A DNA stretch of 64,000 bases from Polynucleobacter sp. 80A-SIGWE (GCF_018882295.1 NZ_JACVOR010000001.1:620001-684000), one strand, 5' to 3'. Counted from the first letter of the stretch, positions 1 to 7,482 are shown. Notes: generated by a model from the sequence alone, not told the origin. Made by a program: numbers and translations.

Positions 1-232
1 TGAAACCTGCTGCTTTGTAGCGCAAGATTTTATTTTTTAGCCCCAGAATGGCTCCAACACTAGATGCTAGGGCAACGGCACACAGCCCAATTGGAGCTGC
101 CTCTGCAATAGGGAGCCCCAGAAAGAAGACTAGCAAAGGAACTGACAAAATGCCGCCCCCAGCGCCGGTGAGGCCCATAAGTACGCCTACTAGGATTCCT
201 AGTGCTGGGCTGATGAGGGTTGAGTAGTCCAT
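1..232 (-). CDS. TauE/SafE family sulfite/sulfur-anion permease, N-terminal part (cut by window edge)
   Basis: About 77 N-terminal residues are visible, beginning MDYSTLISPALG and containing the family's glycine-rich first-helix signature GLTGAGGGIL, followed by a second hydrophobic segment. The gene continues beyond position 1. TauE/SafE proteins are inner-membrane permeases for sulfite, thiosulfate and related sulfur compounds. It diverges from a persulfide-dioxygenase-like hydrolase and a BigR-like repressor gene, and in known bigR operons a permease of this family exports the sulfite formed by sulfur oxidation. I infer the same role here. The start is the ATG just inside an AT-rich palindromic intergenic region that probably serves both directions. 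Confidence 0.85.
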   Translation of the reverse strand, partial: MDYSTLISPALGILVGVLMGLTGAGGGILSVPLLVFFLGLPIAEAAPIGLCAVALASSVGAILGLKNKILRYKAAGF

Positions 233-250
233 TGCAATTTATTTTAGGTT

Positions 251-278
251 AATATAGTATATAAATATATATAATATT
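251..278. promoter_or_regulatory. Candidate BigR/SqrR operator, AT-rich palindrome
   Basis: A 28-bp stretch equals its reverse complement at 22 of 28 positions: arms AATAT/ATATT outside and two TATATA blocks inside, centred near 264.5. It lies in the divergent gap between the permease and the hydrolase, and a BigR-type repressor gene follows. BigR-family repressors bind AT-rich palindromes, so this is the likely operator. That assignment is inference from position and symmetry. Confidence 0.6.
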
Positions 279-298
279 TGTTCAATCGAAAGAAAATT

Positions 299-1171
299 GT
301 GAGCACACAGCAAACCCCGCTAATTAAGGACTTTTTTGATCCAGAAACTTGGACCTATACCTATGTGGTCTATGAAAGCGATGCTAGCCCATGCGTCATC
401 ATCGACTCTGTATTGAACTACGATCCTAAGTCAGGCAGAACCAGCACCAAATCAGCTGATGAGGTCATTGCTTTTGTTAAAGAGCATAAGCTTCAGGTAA
501 GTTGGATTTTGGAGACCCATGCCCATGCAGACCATTTAACTGCTGCCCCTTACTTGCAAAGCCACTTGGGCGGTAAATTAGTGATTGGGGATCACATCAC
601 CAATGTCCAAACCGTGTTTAAAGGCGTCTTCAATCTGGATGATCGCTTTAAAGCTGATGGCGCCCAGTTTGACTACTTACTTAAAGAGGGTGAGTCACTC
701 GCTTTTGGAAATCTTTCTTTGAAAGCACTTTTTGTACCGGGCCATACTCCTGCTTGCATGGCATATGAAATCGGTGACGCAATTTTTGTGGGCGATACCT
801 TGTTTATGCCGGATGTCGGTACGGCTCGCTGTGACTTTCCTGGTGGCGATGCGAAGACACTCTATCGCTCGATTCAGAAGATCTTGTCTTACCCTGGCCA
901 GACCAAGCTGTATATGTGCCATGACTACCCGCCAAATAATCGTCCAGCCATGGGTGTGACTACCGTTGCTGATGAGAAGGCAAATAATATTCATGTGCAT
1001 GATGGTGTCACTGAGGATCAATTTGTACAGATGCGTACAGCGCGAGATAAAACCTTGGAAATGCCAACATTAATTTTGTCTTCTATTCAGGTGAATATTC
1101 GGGCTGGGCATTTTCCTGAGCCAGAAACCAATGGCATTGCGTACCTAAAAATTCCTTTAAACGCACTCTGA
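299..1171 (+). CDS. MBL-fold hydrolase, persulfide dioxygenase-like (ETHE1/Blh type)
   Basis: The metallo-beta-lactamase motif HAHADH (about residues 74-79 from this start), the downstream PGHTPA and VGDTLF motifs and the later CHDYPP segment are those of ETHE1/Blh-type persulfide dioxygenases, which oxidise glutathione persulfide to sulfite with a non-haem iron. The length of about 290 residues fits. I chose the GTG at 299, preceded by a GAAAG stretch; an in-frame TTG at 278 would put the start inside the palindromic operator. It is followed 7 bases later by the ArsR-type regulator, with which it is probably co-transcribed. Substrate is inferred from family and context. Confidence 0.85.
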   Translation: MSTQQTPLIKDFFDPETWTYTYVVYESDASPCVIIDSVLNYDPKSGRTSTKSADEVIAFVKEHKLQVSWILETHAHADHLTAAPYLQSHLGGKLVIGDHITNVQTVFKGVFNLDDRFKADGAQFDYLLKEGESLAFGNLSLKALFVPGHTPACMAYEIGDAIFVGDTLFMPDVGTARCDFPGGDAKTLYRSIQKILSYPGQTKLYMCHDYPPNNRPAMGVTTVADEKANNIHVHDGVTEDQFVQMRTARDKTLEMPTLILSSIQVNIRAGHFPEPETNGIAYLKIPLNAL

Positions 1172-1178
1172 TTGTGAG

Positions 1179-1502
1179 ATGACAATGAATATGCCTATCT
1201 CAAAAGCAGAGTTAAAAAAGATGCAGTCATCAGCAGATGATGCTTGCAAGCTCATGAAGGTCTTGTCTAACCGTGATCGCATGATGCTCTTATGTGAAAT
1301 TGGCCAAGCAGAAAAATGCGTTGGTGAGCTAGAAGCTGCATTAGATTTGCATCAGCCAACCCTTTCCCAGCAGCTAACCGTATTACGTAAGGAAAAGCTG
1401 GTTAAAACACGTAGAGAGGGTAAGCAAATTTACTACTCGCTATCAAGCCAGGTCGCCGTAGCAGTTATGAGCTTGCTATACAAGCACTACTGTAAGAAGT
1501 AA
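1179..1502 (+). CDS. bigR: ArsR/SmtB-family repressor, BigR/SqrR persulfide-sensor type
   Basis: A 107-residue winged-helix repressor with the recognition-helix region HQPTLSQQLTVLRK. Cysteines lie at 39 (MMLLCEIG) and 105 (KHYCKK). Their spacing of 66 is the spacing of the two sensor cysteines in BigR (42/108) and SqrR (41/107), which form a di- or tetrasulfide crosslink with reactive sulfur and release DNA. That makes a persulfide switch much more likely than a metal site. The gene lies between the dioxygenase-like hydrolase and a DUF2892 protein, as in known bigR operons. ATG codons at 1185 and 1191 are alternative starts. Confidence 0.82.
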   Translation: MTMNMPISKAELKKMQSSADDACKLMKVLSNRDRMMLLCEIGQAEKCVGELEAALDLHQPTLSQQLTVLRKEKLVKTRREGKQIYYSLSSQVAVAVMSLLYKHYCKK

Positions 1503-1542
1503 TGGTAAAGAATTATTTAATCGTTTTTAAAGGGAGTTCAAT

Positions 1543-1755
1543 ATGAAATGTAACGTTGGTGGTATCGATCGTATCTTAAGAATCTCGGTAGGTATTGTGC
1601 TGGTAGTACTTGCAGCTAACGATATCGTAGGCTGGTGGGGCTGGCTTGGACTAATTCCATTAGCTACGGGTATTTTCCGTTTCTGCCCAGCTTATCCATT
1701 GTTGGGGATTAATTCTTGTGGAGCATCTTGCGATAAGGATTCTTGCTGTAAGTAA
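1543..1755 (+). CDS. DUF2892 (YgaP-type transmembrane) protein with Cys-rich tail
   Basis: This 70-residue protein has the DUF2892 pattern: MKCNVGGIDRILR, two hydrophobic helices (about 13-28 and 30-45), then FCPAYPLLGI. It ends in a cysteine-rich tail (CGASCDKDSCCK). In E. coli YgaP such a membrane unit is fused to a rhodanese; free-standing copies occur in sulfide-response operons. A good Shine-Dalgarno (GGGAG) precedes the ATG. It is the last gene of the operon before a strong hairpin terminator. Its function is unknown; a membrane role in persulfide relay, using the tail cysteines, is a guess. Confidence 0.8.
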   Translation: MKCNVGGIDRILRISVGIVLVVLAANDIVGWWGWLGLIPLATGIFRFCPAYPLLGINSCGASCDKDSCCK

Positions 1756-1773
1756 GTTTTCCAATGTTTGATT

Positions 1774-1807
1774 AAGGCGCATTGAGCAATAAAACTCAAT
1801 GCGCCTT
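1774..1807. terminator. Intrinsic terminator, probably bidirectional
   Basis: A perfect 13-bp inverted repeat (arms 1774-1786 and 1795-1807, 8-base loop) lies between the converging sulfide-response operon and the flavin/haem operon. Short A- and T-rich flanks make it usable from both sides. Confidence 0.85.
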
Positions 1808-1824
1808 ATTTCTATTTGAGGGGA

Positions 1825-2241
1825 CTACTTTTTTGCATAAACACCATGTAATAAAAAGATAGCAAAGAATGCAAGGCCAATCACCCAGTGGGTTGTGATA
1901 ACACCATCTCGAATTTCTTCGGGGCCGTAGTACAACAAGGCGCCTGATATCAATAAAGTAGCTAAAAAAGCCAATTGGCTTAATCCGCTCCACAACTTCC
2001 CCTTAGACTTTAGGCCCGCCTTGAGGTGAAAGGGCAAGACCGAACCCAAAGCCATCGTAGCCATCATTGCGGCAATGCCATGCCACATCAATACAGAGTG
2101 AGCGCCCAATGCAGCGCCTTGAATATGAAATTCGTGTCCGAGTAAATAGGCTGTACCGGTAAGTGAGCAGCTCAACATACCAATGAGTACGAAGCGTCTT
2201 TGCCATGCCGGCATCTTGCCAAGGCGACTGGTATTTTTCAT
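1825..2241 (-). CDS. Four-helix His-rich membrane protein, possible b-type cytochrome
   Basis: 138 residues with four hydrophobic segments (about 16-34, 49-69, 83-104, 117-134). Histidines sit at 48 and 54 near helix 2 and at 118 and 132 in helix 4; the 14-residue spacing in helix 4 is of the kind seen for paired haem b ligands. I do not recognise a named family. Its ATG overlaps the TGA of apbE (ATGA), implying translational coupling, and it ends a Fur-type-regulated operon with an FMN-binding periplasmic protein. A quinol- or NADH-linked electron feed to that flavoprotein is an inference. A longer upstream reading exists but lies inside apbE. Confidence 0.65.
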   Translation of the reverse strand: MKNTSRLGKMPAWQRRFVLIGMLSCSLTGTAYLLGHEFHIQGAALGAHSVLMWHGIAAMMATMALGSVLPFHLKAGLKSKGKLWSGLSQLAFLATLLISGALLYYGPEEIRDGVITTHWVIGLAFFAIFLLHGVYAKK

Positions 2242-3065
2242 AAGGTGGTGACGTGAGGAATTTTGATGGCTTGGGCAGAGAAATGGCTCAAGCAAGCATG
2301 TTGGGTGTTGCCAGAAATGCTGACTACCTTTGTTAAGGCATCGGCATAGACGCAATCATTAGCTATGACTGAGTAAGACTCCGAAAACTCAATATGCTCT
2401 TGATTGAGGGGGTTGACCATATAGCTTTTGGCATCCGCGTCGCGCTTTGAAAAGTAGAGGCTACTAGTCGCAATAGCACCTAACTTCATACTGCCAATCT
2501 GAATTAACTCCAGAGGCTTCCTCGGATTTCGGATTTGAATATCCTGAGTGCAATTTCCAAAGACGCGCATATCACCACCAGCATTGACCGAGCCAGATGG
2601 GATGTCGTTAGCAAGTAAAGCCTCTACCGCCTTATCAACTGCATACCCTTTGGCAATGCCACCAAGATCAAGGCAGAGTGGAAGCTTAGATTGAACCAAG
2701 TTTGACTCAATAAAGCGAAGATCTTCAATGCCTCCGAATGAGTGATCATCCAGTCTGACATGCCTTGGAAGCAGACCTGCCTCTACCAAGCGATGGCCAA
2801 TTCCACAATTAAATATGCCTTTAGACTCAACATAAATCTCTTTGGCAATGGTTAGCACCTCAGCTGTCCAGGAGTGAATACGAATCGGCTCTAAATGGGA
2901 TCTAGTATTAATTTGAGAAAGCTCGCTGTCAGGATCATGAAAGCCCATCAGGGTTTGAACTTGTTCAATGGCTACAAATGCCTTCTCTATTGCATGAAGT
3001 GAATGCTCTTCATCTTCAGTTGAAATTTCAACAAAGGTACCTAAGAGTGGTTTGCAGCGAATCAT
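2238..3065 (-). CDS. apbE: FAD:protein FMN transferase
   Basis: 275 residues with the ApbE landmarks DLGGIAKGYAVD (133-144), NAGGD (161-165) and ADALTK (241-246, Mg2+ ligands). ApbE moves FMN from FAD to a Thr or Ser of a target protein. The neighbour upstream, overlapped by ATGA, is an FMN_bind-domain protein and is the obvious substrate. The protein begins MIRCKPLLGTFVEI, directly at the catalytic domain, and has no signal peptide or lipobox, whereas many ApbE proteins are periplasmic lipoproteins. Modification before export, or an unannotated export route, would be needed if the target is periplasmic. Confidence 0.92.
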   Translation of the reverse strand: MIRCKPLLGTFVEISTEDEEHSLHAIEKAFVAIEQVQTLMGFHDPDSELSQINTRSHLEPIRIHSWTAEVLTIAKEIYVESKGIFNCGIGHRLVEAGLLPRHVRLDDHSFGGIEDLRFIESNLVQSKLPLCLDLGGIAKGYAVDKAVEALLANDIPSGSVNAGGDMRVFGNCTQDIQIRNPRKPLELIQIGSMKLGAIATSSLYFSKRDADAKSYMVNPLNQEHIEFSESYSVIANDCVYADALTKVVSISGNTQHACLSHFSAQAIKIPHVTTL

Positions 3066-3619
3066 TTTGCTTTGGGTGCTTGGGATTGGTTTTTGAGTGC
3101 AATGTCATAAAGCACTGCAACACGTTTGACGCCATCAGTAAGATGTTTGCAGGAGAGGGTGGCGCCACCAATATTTTGAATGTCCTGATTAAGCTTAATG
3201 GGATCCACTGCCGTTTTGCCAACAAACTGCTTACGCCACTGGGCTTCCGCTACTTCGTAGCCATAGGATTCAACATATTCCAGGATCTCAATGCCGGTGA
3301 CTGCCCCCGATGGACTTAGTGCTACGGCATAAGTAATCATTTCGTGTTTACCGACTACCTCATCTACGATGAACCAACTTCCATCCGCCGCCTTCCAGAT
3401 GCGATCTCCTTGAAAGGGGTGGCGAACGCTTGAAGCCGAACGCATTTTGTCTTGAAGTTCATCTGTAATGATGATGGAATTTTTGACAAGCGGTTTATTG
3501 GGTACGAGTATCTTTTGCGCTTGCTCCACTGATACGTAAATCTTGGCTTGCGCTACGATCGGTGCTGTTGTTGCAGCAAGACCAACTATTAATAGAGGGT
3601 TAAGTTTCCAGTTCATCAT
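3062..3619 (-). CDS. Periplasmic FMN-binding domain protein (predicted ApbE substrate)
   Basis: 185 residues: an N-terminal signal peptide (cleavage near AQA-KIY, about residue 26) and an FMN_bind domain ending in IGGATLS (150-156). T154 in GGAT is the expected covalent FMN site by analogy with the SGAT motif of NqrC and RnfG. The position normally Ser or Thr before GA is Gly here, and the upstream Asp of the ApbE recognition motif is not in its usual register. It overlaps apbE by four bases. It probably carries electrons in the periplasm; the Fur-like boxes upstream suggest ferric reduction or iron acquisition, which is inference. Confidence 0.8.
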   Translation of the reverse strand: MMNWKLNPLLIVGLAATTAPIVAQAKIYVSVEQAQKILVPNKPLVKNSIIITDELQDKMRSASSVRHPFQGDRIWKAADGSWFIVDEVVGKHEMITYAVALSPSGAVTGIEILEYVESYGYEVAEAQWRKQFVGKTAVDPIKLNQDIQNIGGATLSCKHLTDGVKRVAVLYDIALKNQSQAPKAK

Positions 3620-3627
3620 CTTTTTCT

Positions 3628-4542
3628 TTAGTTGAGCGGAAATCCAACTTTGACAATGAATTCATTGACAGAGTGACTATCCCAAACTCGGGCATTGGAG
3701 CACTCGGCTTCACCGCCGCCCATGCAGCTGCCACCCTTCAGTTGATAACGCCAAGCACCAGTAAACCACCAGTCTTTTGCTGCGTAGTGCATGTTTGGCC
3801 CAACAAAGGTGGCGCGTTGTACTTGATTGCGTAAATTCAATTCTGAATAGTCGTTGTGGAAGCGAGCCTCAACACCAGCAGACCATTTGGGGGCGAATCG
3901 ATAGCTAGCGCCAACCAGAAAGTCGAGCATCGATTCAGGTACATTGCCATTCTCAATAAACTTTAGGCGTTCATTTGCTACAACTACGTTACCTGCCAAA
4001 ACCAATCGATCGTCAATGAAGTTAGATTGCAAGAGTAGGCGAGCTTCAATTTCATCTTTGTTTCTTCCCCAGGTGGGCTCTAAATACAAACCAACGCCAA
4101 CAGGTGATGTCACTGGATTGGTCAGTCGATAAATGGCTTCCAAGGACCCACCCTCAATGCCGCTCTTTCTGTAAGGAGTTGAGGGGTCATGGCCTGATGG
4201 CACTCCGTAGCCACCAGTGCAACTTGGGCTATCACCACAAGCTTCTGGATTGGTGTAGTTCTGATTAGCGTTGGTGTAGTAGGAGTTGATGTAACCGGCA
4301 ATTTGCAAATCATTGGTCAGGCCATATTCCAACTCGGTTCTCGCTGTCCATGCATCGTAGGTACCAGCAGCTTGCTGTTTATTGAGTTGCAAGCGCTGCT
4401 CAAGCTCGAGCTTTCCTTTTGGTTGTAGATCTAGGGTGTAAATCCATCCAAATGCACCTTCACCCGCATTGGCGAATGAGAAGTGCAAGGCAGTGGCTAA
4501 TAGGATGCTAAAGGCAACAAGTCTTTTAATGGTCATTTTCAT
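3628..4542 (-). CDS. Predicted outer-membrane beta-barrel protein, iron-regulated
   Basis: A signal peptide (MKMTIKRLVAF through FANA-GEG) is followed by about 280 residues of alternating amphipathic strands with many aromatic residues, typical of a non-TonB barrel (possibly DUF6662; not certain). Cysteine pairs occur in a loop (EACGDSPSC) and near the C-terminus. I chose the ATG at 4542; an upstream in-frame ATG at 4614 would translate through the promoter and both Fur-box-like palindromes. It is the first gene of an operon with the FMN-binding protein, ApbE and the small membrane protein. A pore or docking site for iron chelates is possible but unproven. Confidence 0.7.
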   Translation of the reverse strand: MKMTIKRLVAFSILLATALHFSFANAGEGAFGWIYTLDLQPKGKLELEQRLQLNKQQAAGTYDAWTARTELEYGLTNDLQIAGYINSYYTNANQNYTNPEACGDSPSCTGGYGVPSGHDPSTPYRKSGIEGGSLEAIYRLTNPVTSPVGVGLYLEPTWGRNKDEIEARLLLQSNFIDDRLVLAGNVVVANERLKFIENGNVPESMLDFLVGASYRFAPKWSAGVEARFHNDYSELNLRNQVQRATFVGPNMHYAAKDWWFTGAWRYQLKGGSCMGGGEAECSNARVWDSHSVNEFIVKVGFPLN

Positions 4543-4568
4543 AGTGAGGTGGTTTGGTGAATAAAAGT

Positions 4569-4616
4569 AAATGAGAATGATTCGCAATATACAGTAAATG
4601 AGAATAATTCTCAATT
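4569..4616 (-). promoter_or_regulatory. Promoter with two Fur-box-like palindromes
   Basis: On the minus strand there is a -35 TTGAGA (4614-4609), a 17-bp spacer and a -10 TATATT (4591-4586). Overlapping it are TGAGAATAATTCTCA (4599-4613, a perfect 15-bp palindrome) and TGAGAATGATTCGCA (4572-4586, one mismatched pair). Both match the GAGAAT/ATTCTC inverted hexamers of Fur sites, and their placement over the -35/spacer and the -10/start region is classical for repression by Fur with iron. Confidence 0.82.
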
Positions 4617-4683
4617 GAGAAAATGACCCTATGTGCCTAGGTGTTGAGATTTGCCCGGGGTGAATGCCAAGCTTGTAAGATTC

Positions 4684-4929
4684 ATGCCTATGGATTCAGA
4701 AGCCCTTGTGAAGCTAGTCACAATGAAGATGCCTTATGGCAAGCATGCTGGTCGCGCACTTGCGGACTTGCCTGGTAATTATTTGGCGTGGTTCGCTCGC
4801 GAAGGCTTTCCTAAGGGCGAGCTTGGCCAACTCCTGGAGCTAATGCATACCCTAGATCACAATGGATTACGAGGCTTGTTGGCGCCCATTCAGCGGGCCC
4901 ATGGAATTGCTCCCCGCACGCAGGGGTAA
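4684..4929 (+). CDS. DUF3820 family protein
   Basis: About 80 residues with the DUF3820 core MPYGKHAGRALADLPGNYL and FAREGFPKGELGQLL. The family is small, predicted cytoplasmic and of unknown function (some members are annotated as putative quorum-sensing-regulated virulence factors). The ATG at 4684 or 4690 matches family N-termini better than the upstream TTG at 4651. It stands alone, convergent with the nuclease gene 4 bases away. Confidence 0.75.
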   Translation: MPMDSEALVKLVTMKMPYGKHAGRALADLPGNYLAWFAREGFPKGELGQLLELMHTLDHNGLRGLLAPIQRAHGIAPRTQG

Positions 4930-4933
4930 TAAT

Positions 4934-5953
4934 TTATTTAGTGCGTACTATTGCGATGACGCGATTGCGTTCATAAGTCACATTAGGCGAATCCGGCGGA
5001 CTGCTTTGCGAGAGTGTGACCACGATTGAGCTCTGCGCTTCAATCTCTTTCGCTAGACTTTGAGCCAAATTGAGGTTGCGATCATATTGAAGCTCTATGC
5101 TGGCAACCCTTCCTGACTTGATATTGGAGACGAGTGCCGCCACCTTCTCAGATGAGTATTGGTCAAAAAAGACCGTATACCAGCCGCCCACTACTTGCTT
5201 GGGTGCTGGTGCGCCCTTCGTAGCCGATTTGATTGACTTACTTTCGGCGCTCTCAACTGGTAAGTGAAAGTCGATCCCGGTTTTCTGAATCAGATCAGCA
5301 TAGGAGATTGGTGCGCTCATTTGTGCATCGTCAGCATTCTCAACCCAATAAGCCCAAGCTAATTTTTTATTGGGGTCATAGACCAACTTATATAGATGGC
5401 TTGGAATAGTGACTCTGCTTTTGCCAATGCTGCCCGCATTACCAACCGATCCAGTAAACACATGCACATCGCCTTGCGCCCGCTTGATGTACATCCTCGT
5501 GGGCTCTTCAACCCGTTTTGCCCAGATACCCTGATTGTTTTGCCTAGCCTGCGGCATCATATTTGCCAATGAGAACGACTGCGCCATCCCCTTTTCGCTT
5601 GTCATATCGCCAGCTGGCACGTTGTGGCCACGGTCATATCCACTGCCGCGATAGTCTGCCAGTAGGGCGCGTTCATGAAAAGGTAGTCTGGCCTCTTCAT
5701 AAAACTGATTGGTACGTCGGGGGTGAGGCGCTTGGAGCTGTTCACCATTGAGTTTCTCAATGGTGTAGATGGGTTTTTTATCTGAAGGTGAGTAGTAGAT
5801 CGCAAAATCGTCGAAGCAAAGGTCTCGTCCTACCTGAGTCGTTGTCGGTATTTGCTGGGCCGGGAACAGATCTTTACATTGATCGAAGAGGGCGAACGCA
5901 CTGAGCGGTAGCCAAAGTAGGCTAAGTAAGAGTGGTTTGACCAGGAATTTCAT
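4934..5953 (-). CDS. Secreted DNA/RNA non-specific endonuclease (EndoG/NUC1 type) with extra C-terminal domain
   Basis: A signal peptide (residues 1-21, to AFA) precedes a beta-beta-alpha-metal nuclease domain with the DRGH motif at 107-110 (catalytic H110) and the metal-binding Asn/Glu region NNQGIWAKRVEE (139-150). These enzymes cut DNA and RNA with Mg2+ and act outside the cytoplasm. At 339 residues it is about 90 longer than a typical single-domain member. The extra C-terminal region (about 250-339) starts GGWYTVFFD and ends NRVIAIVR, recalling an OmpA-like peptidoglycan-binding fold, which would anchor the enzyme in the periplasm. That domain call is tentative. Confidence 0.85.
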   Translation of the reverse strand: MKFLVKPLLLSLLWLPLSAFALFDQCKDLFPAQQIPTTTQVGRDLCFDDFAIYYSPSDKKPIYTIEKLNGEQLQAPHPRRTNQFYEEARLPFHERALLADYRGSGYDRGHNVPAGDMTSEKGMAQSFSLANMMPQARQNNQGIWAKRVEEPTRMYIKRAQGDVHVFTGSVGNAGSIGKSRVTIPSHLYKLVYDPNKKLAWAYWVENADDAQMSAPISYADLIQKTGIDFHLPVESAESKSIKSATKGAPAPKQVVGGWYTVFFDQYSSEKVAALVSNIKSGRVASIELQYDRNLNLAQSLAKEIEAQSSIVVTLSQSSPPDSPNVTYERNRVIAIVRTK

Positions 5954-6295
5954 TGCATGTCAGTGTAATGAGTGGCGCTATCAAGAAGTAAAAGTTTTTC
6001 GTCTATCAGGCATTTAAGTTAGCTGTAGAGCTAGTGTGGATGAGGCTGTAGAGACGTTTTGCACCGCAGCTTTACATCCTCGTAAGGCGCAAAAATTGCA
6101 AGAGTCTCAACTGATAGGAAGGACTATCAGAACACTACTGGTAGAAAATCCTGCCCGGTGGAATACTAGATGTATGGGTTGGGCAGCTCTTTGGAAGTTG
6201 AAAAATAGTAAAAAAGTTGGATTTTGAGCACTTTTTTATTATATGAAATAAGTCCCCACTAACTTATTTAACTCATTGAATTTAAAGGATTAAAT

Positions 6296-6343
6296 ATGAA
6301 AATTAGGGACTTCGTTAGGGATCATCCTTATTTCGAGACCTAA
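6296..6343 (+). CDS. Possible very short ORF (15 residues)
   Basis: ATG preceded at good spacing by AAAGGA encodes MKIRDFVRDHPYFET and then TAA. There is no recognised homologue. It could be a leader peptide or the 5' stub of a lost gene. The only support is the ribosome site. Confidence 0.2.
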   Translation: MKIRDFVRDHPYFET

Positions 6344-6370
6344 AAGTTATGGAAATAGAGTCCTTTATTC

Positions 6371-6399
6371 TTGACTTGATATAAGAACCTTCTTAGGAT
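6371..6399 (+). promoter_or_regulatory. Sigma-70-like promoter
   Basis: TTGACT (6371-6376), a 17-bp spacer and TAGGAT (6394-6399) lie about 70 bp upstream of the lytic transglycosylase start. Confidence 0.5.
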
Positions 6400-6472
6400 G
6401 GCTCATGTTTTTTACTTATTGCATCGCAACATAAATTAGAAGTTTAATTTTCGGTGTGCTGCAAGACCATGA

Positions 6473-7456
6473 ATGATTAAATGTTTTTCTACCAATTCGA
6501 GTGACTTACAACTAGCGCAACCAGCAACGGTTAACGCTAAAGAGTTGTTAGCTCATGCACTGTCACCTGTGTATCGGGTGATGAATGGTTTATTGATCGT
6601 GACTGTTTTCATGATCGTGGGACTCTGGCTCTCCGGCAATGGAACTCAAGCAGGCGCTTTTGATTTAGCTCGTATCCTGGTTCCCGATGAAGCGCGCCAT
6701 ATGGTGTGGCAAAACGGTTTTGGAATGCTCGATCAGTACCAAGAAGAAACCCCAAAGGCCATTGCAGATAAAGAAATCGCCAATGTGATCTACGGAAAGG
6801 CTTCGGTCAGCCCTAATAGCGGCCTCATGAGCGCCAAGCAGCAAACAGTTGCTCTCTTGATGCCTTCAGTGGCTCATGCCCAGGTAAAGCCGATTTCTCA
6901 TTTATCAGATCGCATCCCGGCTTCGAAAATCGATCCGCAGGCGCTCGATTCAAAGTTGATGGTATCGATTCAGAATCAACGTGCAGTTGCTGACTTCTTT
7001 GAGAAGAAGTACAAGTTAGATCGTGCCAAGATTGAGGAATATGTTTCCAATACGGTATTGATTGCAAAAGAAGTCAACATTGATCCAGTTTTGTTGCTTG
7101 CCGTCATTTCTGTTGAGTCGAACTTTAATCCGCTGACTAAAAGTCAGGCTGGTGCCGAAGGTTTGATGCAGGTGATGACTACCATTCATAAAGATAAATA
7201 TGCTTTGTATGGTGGCGCTACTGATGCTGTTAAGCCTGAGGTGAATATTCGCGTAGGTGCTTATATTTTGAAATATTTGATTGCCACTAGCGGCTCATTG
7301 CGCAATGGCTTGAAATATTACGTTGGTGCTGCAAATGCAGAGACTGATGGTGGCTATGCTGATAAGGTGATGGCCGAAAGAAATCGTTTGATTGGCTTGT
7401 GTCAGCCAGCAGTGCAAAATAAATTAACCTTGAACGGAAAAGACTTGCGTTCGTAA
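6473..7456 (+). CDS. Membrane-anchored lytic transglycosylase (SLT domain)
   Basis: 327 residues. A single hydrophobic segment (about 37-55) follows a short cytoplasmic N-terminus and anchors the protein in the inner membrane. The C-terminal SLT domain shows VISVESNFNP with catalytic E215, GAEGLMQVM (228-235) and the later YVGAANAETDGGYADKV. Such enzymes cleave the MurNAc-GlcNAc bond of peptidoglycan in the periplasm, giving 1,6-anhydro products. A low-complexity linker of about 100 residues separates anchor and catalytic domain. It is a single-gene unit between a promoter-like site and a strong terminator. Confidence 0.85.
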   Translation: MIKCFSTNSSDLQLAQPATVNAKELLAHALSPVYRVMNGLLIVTVFMIVGLWLSGNGTQAGAFDLARILVPDEARHMVWQNGFGMLDQYQEETPKAIADKEIANVIYGKASVSPNSGLMSAKQQTVALLMPSVAHAQVKPISHLSDRIPASKIDPQALDSKLMVSIQNQRAVADFFEKKYKLDRAKIEEYVSNTVLIAKEVNIDPVLLLAVISVESNFNPLTKSQAGAEGLMQVMTTIHKDKYALYGGATDAVKPEVNIRVGAYILKYLIATSGSLRNGLKYYVGAANAETDGGYADKVMAERNRLIGLCQPAVQNKLTLNGKDLRS

Positions 7457-7482
7457 GGTCGGTAGTTTTTCCCCAGGTAAAA

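Larger units (their letters stand above)
5954..6472. other. Intergenic region without a convincing gene
   Basis: About 520 bases. It holds a 63-codon GTG-initiated reading at 6036-6227 with no recognisable family and no good ribosome site, a 15-codon reading at 6296-6343 with a good ribosome site, and a promoter-like pair at 6371-6399. I see no tRNA, riboswitch consensus or mobile-element end. It may contain decayed coding sequence or a small RNA. Confidence 0.5.

Noticed and set aside
4543-4614. Upstream start of the iron-regulated barrel protein
   Set aside because: The extension covers both Fur-like boxes and the promoter, and the signal peptide begins only at 4542.
6036-6227. 63-codon GTG-initiated open frame
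   Set aside because: No ribosome site, no recognised family, and composition not clearly coding; mentioned only as content of the gap.
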